Origin: Straminergon stramineum
Lineage: Eukaryota; Streptophyta; Bryopsida; Hypnales; Calliergonaceae
Assembly: GCA_963920665.1 (NCBI GenBank)
Contig: OY987263.1
Location: 20,789,968-20,853,967, forward strand
Length of the DNA: 64,000 nucleotides
Reading direction: 5' to 3'
The notes under the pieces were generated by a model. It was not told the origin of the DNA. It worked only from the letters and a program-made list of their open reading frames with translations, and did not search any database. Position 1 is the first letter of the stretch. Every line of letters begins with the position of its first letter. Positions 21,326 through 31,394 of the stretch are shown one piece after another. Both the position numbers and the translations under genes were made by a program.

Positions 21326-21650
21326 CAATTAGGATTCTCAATTATAGAGGTTGACATGATGAATGTGATGGAGGATATGTAAACTGACATATAAATAGTT
21401 AGTAGTCTCAATTACAAAGGTTGACAAGATGAATTTGATCAAGGACACACAGACAATCAAGAATCTCAATCACAAGGTTTGATAAGATGAATTTGATCAA
21501 GGACACACGGACAATCAAGAACCTCAATCACAAGGGTTGACAAGATGAGTTTGATTAAGGATACACTGACAATTAAGAATTTCAATTATAAGGGTTGACA
21601 TGGTGAGTGTGATCAAGGATACACGGACTATCCAAAACTTACAATAACAA
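21326..21650. repeat. Tandem repeat, ~58-bp unit, about five copies
   Basis: Imperfect head-to-tail copies of TCAATCACAAGGGTTGACA followed by AGATGAATTTGATCAAGGA and CACACGGACAATCAAGAA, most regular between 21400 and 21620. The outer copies are diverged. No open frame spans it, so it is a decaying minisatellite about 1.5 kb upstream of the MO25 start. Confidence 0.85.
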
Positions 21651-21837
21651 GGATTGATATAGACAAGTATGTGGAACTAAAGAATATTTTAACTACCAAA
21701 AGTACACTTTATTTTTGTGCATGCATGTAGATAGTTGTTTATTCACTGACTTAGTATATTGCATAAGACAATTGTTTATAGCTTTCATCGACTACCTACA
21801 AGCTTTCCACCTCCTAATGATGATGCAACTACTGCCA

Positions 21838-22350
21838 TAGTATATTGAAAGCAAAAAAATGTAACTTCTCTAAGTTAAATGACACTTTGTTGATGGAAAA
21901 AATTAAATACATTGTTCCTTTCATAGTCCTATGCTTCCCAAACATTATTGATATCGGCAATATTACACAAGACTTAAATACACTTGACTTGAACTTTCCT
22001 TATTGCTTGTATGGGAAATTTTGTTAAAATGGTGGTATTTGATATGCCATTTTTCCATTCATTTTTAGGACAAGTATAGATTTCATGCTACACGGTTTAA
22101 ATGTACAAGTGTTGAGTTTGTGAAACATTGCCATTTTAACAAAATATCTATTTTGGGTATAAATTCTTTATTGAAGTAAGGAGATTGGCTTCATCCATTG
22201 GTTTTTTTATATGGGTGATACATTTTTACTAATGGCAAGGACAACAATTAGTGCCAAATTTTGTAGTGCCAAATTTTGTATGTGCAAAAAATCCACATTG
22301 ATTGTACAAGCCTTCGAAGGGTCTTTTGGAAATCTATTCTAGTGTGTGCA
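21838..22350 (+). repeat. Diverged repeat copy carrying a MITE (partner at 27955-28316)
   Basis: Matches 27955-28316 in order: TTGAAAGCA...TAAATTAAAT/AAGTTAAATGACACTTTG, TTTCATAGTCCTAT, ACACAAGACTT, AATGGCAAG, AATCCACA(A/T)TGATTGTACAAGCCTTC. The partner lacks the segment 22011-22151, which is a degraded MITE, so the partner serves as an empty site. Source element unidentified; a following frame (22433-22636) is also unrecognised. Confidence 0.6.
22011..22151. mobile_element. Degraded MITE, same family as 25452-25612 and 58833-58992
   Basis: Left end ATGGGAAATTTTGTTAAAA and right end (reverse complement ATAGATATTTTGTTAAAA) form terminal inverted repeats containing the family core TTAAAATGGYGG. 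About 141 bp. The inner GCGCCATTTTAATGG motifs of the younger copies are mostly lost. The related repeat at 28.1 kb lacks it. Confidence 0.55.
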
Positions 22351-22729
22351 TTCTTAGAATATGATTGGACCACTTTGTGGTGGTTGTGTGAATGATGGCT
22401 TAAGAATTATACCATGGCAAGAATAGAGTCATGTGCTTTTTTTGGATGTAAAATCGTCAAAGAATGTGTTCATTTCAGGGCATGGATATTGTCAAAAATT
22501 TAAGAAAATATTGCGTCCACATTTCATTGGTAAGATGATCAATTTGGATGCACTTCGATTTGGAATTGGGGTTTACTTAGTCACACTTTTAGACTTCATG
22601 GTTGATCACTTCAAAAACAAATTCATTCTTTGTTAGAATTCCACTTTGTAGTACTTTGTAATACTTTTCCAATGGTGAAAATAAATTAGGTACTTCTTGA
22701 ACCCTGCAAGGGATATAATTAGAAATTGT

Positions 22730-23377
22730 GGCCACAATAGGGTGGCTTCAATCAACCTGAATTCATAGAAAAACTGGAATTATTTCTCTCCTGGGATCCT
22801 GTCTACTGTAATTCGGTGCTATAGATGAGATTCCTGATGATCAAGTAGTCTGGCGAAATTGGAAAGGGAGTCGAACCTAACCATCCAAATTAGACTGTCT
22901 CCATGAATCTGCATTGAAGGCAATCACCGTGTCTTATTTTGTGAGTAGGTCATCCCTACCACTCTGCTTGCCTTGGTAATTAAGATCCCTCGATGCACTG
23001 CTACATATGTATGAAGGCAAAGTATTAACTACCAGGTTAGCAATTTTCTCTGGTTATCTTTTGCAACAACTTACCAAAGCAGCCAAGTTTTTAAGAGCCA
23101 GCATGGAATGGAGGTGATTCACTCCATGACAATCATAACGTAAATCCAATGCCTCCGATATGTCTGGATTATCCTTGAACGAGGTCATGATGTTCTTGCC
23201 GAAGAATTTTCTTGGACGTCCTGAAGTCTTACCCGAAGTCCAAACGAGTTATGAGATACTTGCCCATATAAATAATAGGTCTCTGACGATATATATTGGA
23301 AAAGATGGTTTCAAGGATAGCGAAGGAAAGAGCTGTATCAGGGATGCATCTCGCAAGCGTTCGAGTTCAATCTAAAC
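22730..23377. other. PAR1 3' flank
   Basis: Moderate-GC sequence directly downstream of the minus-strand PAR1 stop codon, probably its 3' UTR and terminator region. A plus-strand frame at 23160-23375 (71 aa) has no recognised product and lies antisense to the presumed 3' UTR. No tRNA or other RNA gene seen. Confidence 0.35.
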
Positions 23378-25154
23378 TCAGTGGAAGTATGTCTCGTAGA
23401 GGTACTCCTCGTCGTTCGGTTGCTGACGCTCGGGCATAAAATTCTCTACCGATTGCTGCTGCCAGAGTAGAAAGTCTGCCCCTTGTTCGGGCGATGGTTC
23501 TGGCGCCAGATTGGATGCCGATGCGGAGTTGAAGGGTGAAGTTTCTGGCGGGATTGTAACGGCACCAACTGTCTCTGGAGTCGCTGCAACTGGAGTAGAC
23601 TGCTTGGTCGTGGAAGGAATGGGAGGGGAGGCGGCGACGAAGAAGGGGCGCTTGTTGGTGGAGATTGTGGGTGTCACTGCCGCAGGGGCTGGAGGAGTAG
23701 TGCTGACGGGAGGTGAAGGAGTGGAGCTTCCTGAAACGGGGGAAGTGGGCGCTAGCTCTCCTCCACTCACAACGAACCCACCACCATAGCCGCGATAATC
23801 AGGCCCTGTTGAACCATCAGCAGGAGGTGTGCCGGCCCTGCTTTCTGGTGTTTGGCTTCCTCCGGGGGTCAAGGCGCCGCTGCTTGTGAGACTGGGAAGA
23901 AGCTGTGTCCTCCGAAACTCCGCGTCGCTGGCCTTCTTCACCGGATCCGCGATCACTCGGCGGAAAGTCATCCTGTGAGTCTTGCACAACTGAGGCAGGT
24001 ACACTCCTGCATGCAACCCAACCTCGTTTGTTTTTTCCAGTTGGATGCATTATAAGTGAACGACCTTGAATGCTTGGCTATAGAGTGTCCCCATTCCCCG
24101 TCCACCAATCACTTAACGTGACTCCTTTCGAGAGAATTTGTTGGAGCCTTAAGGGTCTAGACTCTTGACGCTTCAACATATTTAGGCCTTTCTTGCCTTC
24201 GCTATATAGACATTATCTCATGGGACTAACTATTCGAACATATGAAATCTCTAGATAAGCGGATCTCTAGACCCCTAAAATCGATTTTTCACCATTTCAC
24301 CCTACATTAGAAACTTCCAGAACCTTCAGAACTTCCAGAATCTCAACTGGAAGAGATGTCTCATGTCCTCCAGAACGAGAATAATTTTGTTCATGGAGAT
24401 GGCCTTGTTCATAAACCAGAATATGATTTTGTTGTAAAAACATTGACAACCGTATTTATAAGAAAAGCACTCAGGTACGTACCTTCACCCGCAGCAAGGC
24501 TGATGTAGAGATCAATCAAGTTGGGGCAGTTGTTAAGGCATTCAGAAGAGCAAAGCATTTCAGTGAATCGGGAATCCATAAGAAGATCCGTTGAGAGACC
24601 AACCGTCATGCGCTCCAGCCCACATGATTTTATGCACTCATCAGACTCAACCCACTCTTCTTGTTTCTCTGCCATAATGATTGATGACTGCAAAATAATC
24701 CAGATTGCCATTTGCTGATCAGAGACTATAATTATGTTACTAACTCACGAATGTAAACCTAGGCGACTCCAATGTACTGAATAGAACTTGTCTTGAACGA
24801 CATGGCTGCGCTTACTTGATAGAATTTACCTGGCATTCATATCGAATGGAGTCATCTTTGCCTTTGTATTTCTCCAACACACATCGTGTTCCTGACGTGG
24901 CAACCGAAAACGCGCAATCCTCAACAGGGAGATCTTCACACTCTAACTTCCCTGCAGATGAGATCCATCATGTGGTCAATTAGAGATCATCAAAAAAACC
25001 ACATGATTTGTCAATCGGAAGAAGACGGATGGAGATACTGAAGGTTCAAGTTTTGCACCGATTTTTAAGTTTAGAACTCACCAAACGTGGACACAAAATT
25101 CGATAGCACAAGGCCAAAAATCAAGGAAATGGTTGCAAGATGACGCTTTGCCAT
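23378..25154 (-). CDS. PAR1-family secreted protein with long Pro/Ser/Thr-rich C-terminal tail
   Basis: Four exons: 25082-25154, 24830-24951, 24483-24687, 23378-24006 (phases 1, 0, 1), giving 342 aa. Residues 1-25 form a signal peptide (hydrophobic ISLIFGLVLSNFVSTF). Residues ~26-155 are the PAR1 domain (photoassimilate-responsive protein 1 family, land plants, function unclear): LECEDLPVEDCAFSV, GTRCVLEKYKGK, YECQ, WVESDECIKSCGLER, VGLSTDLL, MLCSSECLNNCPNLIDLY, LAAGEGVYLPQLC. Cys are regularly placed as expected for an extracellular fold. Family members are usually about 180-200 aa; here ~150 further residues follow, rich in SP, TP, AP and PA dipeptides and then an acidic, Tyr-ending tail (YLYETYFH). 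The tail resembles arabinogalactan-type glycomodules. Splicing and family call are firm; the tail's role is inference. Confidence 0.93.
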
Positions 25155-25451
25155 TGCGACTAAGGTCGATCCGCCTGCTACTGCCACCTACATGAGATCT
25201 GAGCATCACCGACTTTTGTCATGAGCACATATTGAACATCAGTATAGGCATTTAGAGTCCAGGACCTAAAGAAGTTCAATTATCACATGTCACTTGAATA
25301 TCAGATCCGTTGACGCAGTTGTTGCCAAGCTTCACACTGTTGAGAAGCTTCAGAAGCTTCATGCCACAGATATTGTGTCCGCTGGAAAATTCGTATTTCT
25401 CATACAAACATGACTAACGACTTAATTGTGCATCCCTAAATTATTATGTAG
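25155..25451. promoter_or_regulatory. PAR1 proximal 5' flank
   Basis: About 300 bp between the PAR1 start codon and the MITE at 25452. It must hold the 5' UTR and core promoter unless the MITE is itself part of the leader. No clear TATA box or other named element could be assigned by eye. Confidence 0.35.
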
Positions 25452-25612
25452 ATGGTGAATTTCATTAAAATGGCGGTATTATTCCGCCATTTCGGACATA
25501 TTCCATGCCATTTTAATGGAATGTCGTGCAATTTTTTTACATATTCTGCGCCATTTTTGAGGAATGTTGCGCCCTTTTACCGTAATACTGCCATTTTAAT
25601 GAAATTCACTAT
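25452..25612. mobile_element. MITE with ~27-bp terminal inverted repeats and 4-bp target duplication
   Basis: 161 bp. Left end TGGTGAATTTCATTAAAATG, right end reverse complement TAGTGAATTTCATTAAAATG. Flanked by GTAG on both sides (25448-25451 and 25613-25616). The interior has repeats of GCGCCATTTT and TGCCATTTTAATGGAATG. There is no coding capacity. It sits about 300 bp upstream of the PAR1 start codon. Confidence 0.85.
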
Positions 25613-25616
25613 GTAG

Positions 25617-26700
25617 TACTTATTTGAAGCATTTGTCGTCCTCACCGGATCAAAATTCGATCTCATAATGTCAGTCCTGAATGCCTCCGCCTGTCAGCCC
25701 GACTCATGGACGATGATGAAGCCGGGGCAAGTCCTAGCCTGAGTGAGCAGAAATCCACACAAATCATAGAAATTCTTAAGGTGCGGAGGCATAGTCAGTC
25801 TAAGAATGTCAAGATTGAACCTCAGTATCACACTTGGTTGAATTCTGTACAAATAAGCCCGTGGCGATTCCTGGAGCTCAGAAGTTTAATTTGAGAGTAA
25901 CAAACGCTACACATACTCCGATCCTAACAATCAATTTACTTCCTCAATCTTCGTTCAAACTCTTGTTGTTAAATTCCATCACCTCGTCGACTGCAACTGG
26001 AATCTCGAAAGTAGTGACATCACATTGTTAAGACTCTGCAGTAAAGATCAAGAAAATAACCTTTCTTGATGCACAAGCGAATAGTATGCTGTGAATCACG
26101 AACTCTTGAACAGATAGTGACAATTCAGCCTGGGAAGTAAACCAACTGCCTCGACGGCGAGGTGCGACGGCCCTCTGCCTCTATGCAGTAGTGTGTCGGA
26201 AAGGTGTCCCGAAAGGAGAAGCAAGGAGGCACGCACTTGGTCAAGGTAGCTGGTGAACTCTGGCGATCAGTCGATTCTGTGAGTCAGTTACTCCCCCCTC
26301 CCCCTCCCCCCCCGCGCGCGCATCTTGTAACTTCCTTTTGCAGCAGGAATCTCGTCCGCTCTCATTCATCGCCATTTCCCTTCATCACCTTCACTCTTCA
26401 ACTCGATCCCCTGTTTCGGACAGCTACCAAGCCTAACGAATTTGATCTCTTTCTTCTACCAAATCTTGGAACGGAATTTCCTCTGTTCCAGTATCTCCTC
26501 TCACATTCTTTATCTATTCTGTTCATGCCAAGATATCAATCTCTTAACCTTGCCACTTAACAATTATAGAAACCGGCTGAATTGAGTTCTTAGGTTCACG
26601 GGACATACCCTAACGGGAATGTCAGCTGACCAAGACATGAAAGAAACGCCGCCCGCTCCGTCTTCGCTCAGATGGAACTCAACCAACCCTTTTTTTTTAA
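25617..26700. other. PAR1 distal upstream region, moderate GC, no supported gene
   Basis: Plus-strand ORFs at 25706-25894 and 26204-26560 lack recognisable domains. The latter contains a poly-Pro run produced by a C-rich tract (CCCCCCTCCCCCTCCCCCCC then GCGCGCGC, 26289-26320). The GC drops at about 26690. An unseen first exon of some plus-strand gene is possible but nothing downstream supports it. Confidence 0.35.
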
Positions 26701-29700
26701 CTTTTTGAAAAAGTAAAAGTGACAGGATGGCGATCACTTAAAATTTTGTGAAGCATTGAATTTCTACATTCATCCATCTTTTGGACCAAAAAATACTTTT
26801 CAATCATGTCCATACACTTTTTCATTCAAATTTGGCAATTTCATTGACATTTAAAACAAAAATGGACAAAATTTGGCGAAAAAATATTACTTTTATCTAG
26901 CAAAATATAGACATTGATTTTGAAATGGTACAACCTAGTCCCATGGTGCCAAAAAAAAAGGGTTGAATTCAACTAACAATTGATTTCCTTGCATGAGCTT
27001 CATTGTCAACAAACATATACCTTCCAGTTGTCTACAGAGCAATGCGACAACCTAATAAGCCCAAATTCCTACACAACACTACAAATTGTAGAATGTTTAT
27101 GAAGTAGCATAAAGCCCCTCCAAGGAATGTCTTGTTTCAAAGGTGGGTAGATTATTTATTTCCCATAATCTCCTCTTGACACTTGAAATTTGCATAATCG
27201 GTGATTACGGATTTTTCATTCATCAATCACATTTTTCTAGATGGACATTTTCATCAACCAATCTCCTCATTGTTGGGAATTCTGAAAGAAAAAAACAAGC
27301 ATTCTTTATTGGACTTTGCCCTCTCCGCCTTGGTGATTGTTCTATATGAAGTATACCACTTCCACAAGAGGCGTGTTTTAGGGCTTAGAAGATGGGCATG
27401 ATGATTGTTTGGAAAGATGTGTTTGCAACCTATTACCATGTTAATATCACTAAGTATACACTTCTATTCTAAAATGTACCAAGTGGCTACATATGGGTGG
27501 GATTGTGATGAGAGTGGTAATAGGATGGCTCACCTTAAAAGAAGAAGTTTGAGGGTATGAGTGAAGGACCATGATTGGAGAGAATTATAGTTTAGTGTAT
27601 TTTGATTTTTGAACCAATGAAATAAATTGCTTGTAATGGATCTTTGAAGTGAAGGATAGTCATCAATCAATTTCTCAAGAAAATTCTAATTATAGAATAT
27701 ACTTGGAAAATCATTCTAATAGGTACATGAAAAATTGCATTAATACAAATCTACTATAGATTGAAATGGTTTTGTATTAACTACGTGTTAGTTTCAATGC
27801 AATTTCTATTAACTTTAATTCAAATTCAATGCAAAACTATTTGAGCCCATGGTGGATTTCTACCAATATTGGTTGAATATGAAAAAAAATTTACAATTCT
27901 TGTTGACAACCAACAAGCCTTCAAACCCATAGTCATCGTAAAGTTACCCCCATAATAGATTGAAAGCATTATATGTAAGTTTCCTAAATTAAATAACACT
28001 TTGCCAATAGAACAAATTGAATAGGATATTGAAACTGAGCTCTTTTCATAGTCCTATCTTTTTTAAACATTAGTTGATTTTATTCACAAGACTTCAAGAT
28101 ACTTAATTGAATTTTTCTTTTTTCTTATAGAAATTATTTATTAGAGTACATGGGGATCGACTACACCCTTTAACCTTCTTGTACGGATTGACTCATCTTT
28201 AACAATGGCAAGAATAATACTTAGAACCAAGTTTTACATGTGTGTAGAAAAATCCACAATGATTGTACAAGCCTTCCAGTGGCCTTTTAGAGAATTGAAG
28301 TTTATTCTAACTAATGCTTAGCAATTTTCAACTAATGTTTAGGGCTTCGAAGTGAATGATCAAATTGAGAAAATTCATGACCATTTTGTTGTAAATTAGC
28401 AAGTTGCCAGTTTTTGCATCTTTGAGTAGAACAAAAAATGTAACAATCATAATTTGTCTTTGACAATTCTTCACTCTAGATGCTTGGATACCATGTTCCT
28501 TTAGTACATGAATGTTGGGCCTTCTTCCCCATGTACTTGTTTGTTGAAATTTCAAATTATGATAGCTAGATAATATTCTATCTTTACTATTCACGCTCTA
28601 TTGTTATTTACCATACTAAAGACTATATCCATGTTGAATCTTTGGTTGGAAATACTTCTAAAAATAGATACCAATTATTTGGAAAAATTCTCTTTTTCAA
28701 AATTTTTACATAAGACAAGATTGTTGAAGAAGTCTATTTTAAGCATCTATAAATCTTCAATTTACTTTAAAATAAAAATATTCAGCAAAGAACTACCAAG
28801 AATGCCACTCAAGTTTGGTAATGTTACAAAATTAGTAAGGTATTGATAATATGAAATTCAAACTATGCAAATTCAAACATCAGACTAATTTATTTGGATG
28901 AAGTTCTTACAATACTACAATGTAGGTAATCCAATTTACACAAATACATATAAATTCTAATCTACAAATTAAATGGTCATTTCCATATTACCACCTATGG
29001 GAACCAACCCATGATTTCTACCCACCCCCCACTGTGGCAATATAGGGAGTTCTATTTCTTCATGGGGATGAGATGAGTAAGTGATTAATAATGGCACATT
29101 GTGATTGGGCTACAAGATTGTCAATTTTGCAACCAACCTTTGGCTAGAAATATGATGACCTTTATGACCAGTATGGGATAATTAGAATCTTCACCTAAAA
29201 ATTCTTGGTAATTTTGTTTTTAAAAATGAAATTGTGAAAAATTATATAATCCTCCTTGAATCTATTTCTACACATGGGAAAAATATTTCACTCAACATAC
29301 CTACGCTCTAGATATGCTCATTTGCTTGAGTGGTTAGAAATGGGTTGGTTCATGACTTTGGTACAACAAGGAAAGATTTTGCATTTGAATAATTCCATAA
29401 CCTTGTTAACTAATGAGGCAAGGGTGTCTTTTGCATGCTCAAAAGGGGTCCCCTACAATGAAAAAAATTGAATTATTGATGATTCTTTGGCCAACCTCAA
29501 CCCTTGAATTACATCATAAATCCCTCCCAAGTGCCTAGCATAGCATGATACCTTCCCCTGTAAGGAAGATCATTATATGGTAATACAATGTTATGTTAGT
29601 AACTCCTTAGACACCCATCACTAGTAAGAATTGAGACTTAACTCAATCTTCACAGATGCAAGTTCCGTAAATATTGTGCCAAATGTGTCATCTATCCCAT

Positions 29701-29900
29701 AGACTTTAAATCATGAATACCCCAAGTTACATAATTGTCACTAAATAACATTACCATACCTCTAATCTCTCTCCTACAGGGATCTCTAGGATACTTCCGA
29801 GGATACTTGGGGTAAACTTACTTTTAAAATGCAAAACATAGATTGGGTTACTAGTCTCTTGATTGTCAATTGTCCCAATGGGGTTGAATTGTATGGAGCA
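26700..29900. other. AT-rich gene desert, left part
   Basis: No supported gene. Contains the repeat 27955-28316 (partner of 21838-22350) and scattered short ORFs with no family resemblance. Composition and frequent stops suggest long-decayed transposable elements. Confidence 0.5.
27955..28316 (+). repeat. Diverged repeat copy without MITE (partner of 21838-22350)
   Basis: Shares the ordered blocks TTTCATAGTCCTAT, CACAAGACTTCAA, ATGGCAAGAATAA, AATCCACAATGATTGTACAA and GCCTTCCAGTGGCCTTTTAG with 21838-22350. At the position of the MITE in that copy this one runs straight through TTCTTATAGAAATTATTTAT. Confidence 0.6.
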
Positions 29901-30435
29901 TCTTGGAATTTCATGTCATATTATGTTGTACATTGCATGTATACAATCAATAATTAGAAATCTCATAAGATGTAGGGTTAGTATCAATCATAGGAATTAT
30001 GAAACATTTGCAAAATAAGTCTTTTGAAAAAGTACAAACTTTGAGTGAAAAGCATGAAGAGTTTTATACAAGTATTATTATACATATTGGATATATAAAT
30101 GTTAGTAACCAATATGTTGAGTTATTGAGTCATGTCAATACGATGTCACACCATATTGTGTTTTACATTGCATGTAGACAACCAAAACACCTCTCATAAG
30201 ATGTTGTAATAGGAGTAATGGAACATTCACAAAATGGGTCTTTTGAAAAGTGCAAACTTTGACTAAACAACATGAGATATTTGACAAAAAAATGAGAGAT
30301 TATATAAAACTATTACTACATATAATGGCTATATAATTTTCACTCCAATTCCTTGCAATTGAGTGATTGAGTCATGTCAGCATGATGTTAGTCATATCAC
30401 GTCATATTGTGTTGTACATTGCAATCATGTACAAC
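29900..30435. repeat. Diverged tandem repeat, ~235-250 bp unit
   Basis: The block TCATATT(A/G)TGTTGTACATTGCA recurs near 29918, 30153 and 30402, each preceded by GAGTCATGTCA in the last two copies. It is followed by CTCATAAGATGT, AAACATTTGCAAAAT/ACATTCACAAAATGGG and GTCTTTTGAAAAAGT. About two full copies and part of a third. Confidence 0.7.
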
Positions 30436-30839
30436 ATAATTTCACACCATACTAAAGCCTACTTTGGAAGTCAGAAAAGATAAACTAGTCAACCAACTTT
30501 GCTCGTTCAAAATTTGCACAAAGACATATCGTTTGGCTTCCATTTCTTCTAAAAGTTCTAAATTCTCCAACAGTTTAGAGACTTGCATACACAAAGTGGT
30601 CAATGAAAATGCATAGTTTCAATCTTGTATGACATGAGACATCATACACAATTAGGTGCAAAACACCAAACCAAGATACTTTGTTTGTCTTCAATTTAGT
30701 CCATGACAACAAAATTCTCAATCATCATTCTTCTCACAAATTAGAAGTTCTTACGTGACAATAATACATGCTTTCTACCTTGCACTAACTACAAGCCAAA
30801 ATAAACCACCTTCATGATCATTGAGGTTCAAATTTGTGG

Positions 30840-31390
30840 AGTTTTTGATAGGTTGCAAGCATCTAGAGGATTAAGAAGTCTATGCTTTTGGTGTGCTAAT
30901 TAGGATCCTTTTGTTGTGCAATTTGACAGTTTTTTCATTAGAATACTCTAGGCCTTCAATTTCTTGGCTACTTTATGTGTGTAGAAAATGTAGCCAACAC
31001 AATGAAATTTTTCTCTAACTTTAGCTAATTTGAGTTTCACATACTAGTTTTCAAGAAAAATGATCATGACAAAATATTTAGGTTGACTTTTTCTTACCTA
31101 AATAAATCATATTATATAGGCCTTCAATTTCTCATGGTTGAGAAGTAGAATTATCCTTTCTTTTAGTTAAAGTAGTGATCACTTGTCTAGTTGATGATTG
31201 ATGTTTGAGTTCATTGGTTTTCAACAAGATGCAAGTGTTCGGAGGACGAAGAAATTCAAGGTTTCGATGTGTGATAATTAGCCTAACCCTTTTGAAGCAT
31301 AAATTTGAAGTTCTTTCTTCAGATTAGTAGCTCCAGGCCTTCAATTTTTCATGTTGATGTCTCATGAGAGTCATGTTGAATGAACAATTT
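30840..31390 (+). repeat. Two degraded copies of the GMI1 upstream region
   Basis: 30848-30975 and 31220-31380 both follow the order seen at 44750-44890: GATGCAAG(C/T)..T..CGGAGGACGAAGAAA, TTTCGATGTG, GATAATTAGCC, AGTTCTTTCTT, CCAGGCC, TTCAATTT(C/T)TCATGTTGATG, TCTCATG. The second copy is the closer match. Both are AT-shifted relative to the genic copy, as expected of old pseudo-copies. Confidence 0.65.
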
Positions 31391-31394
31391 GGTT

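Noticed and set aside
23511..23789. Gly/Val-rich plus-strand ORF
   Set aside because: Antisense to the Pro/Ser/Thr-rich last exon of PAR1; its composition is just the complement of that exon.
26204..26560. 118-codon ORF with a poly-proline run
   Set aside because: The proline run comes from a simple C-rich tract; no domain, no partner exons, and it lies in the far upstream region of PAR1.
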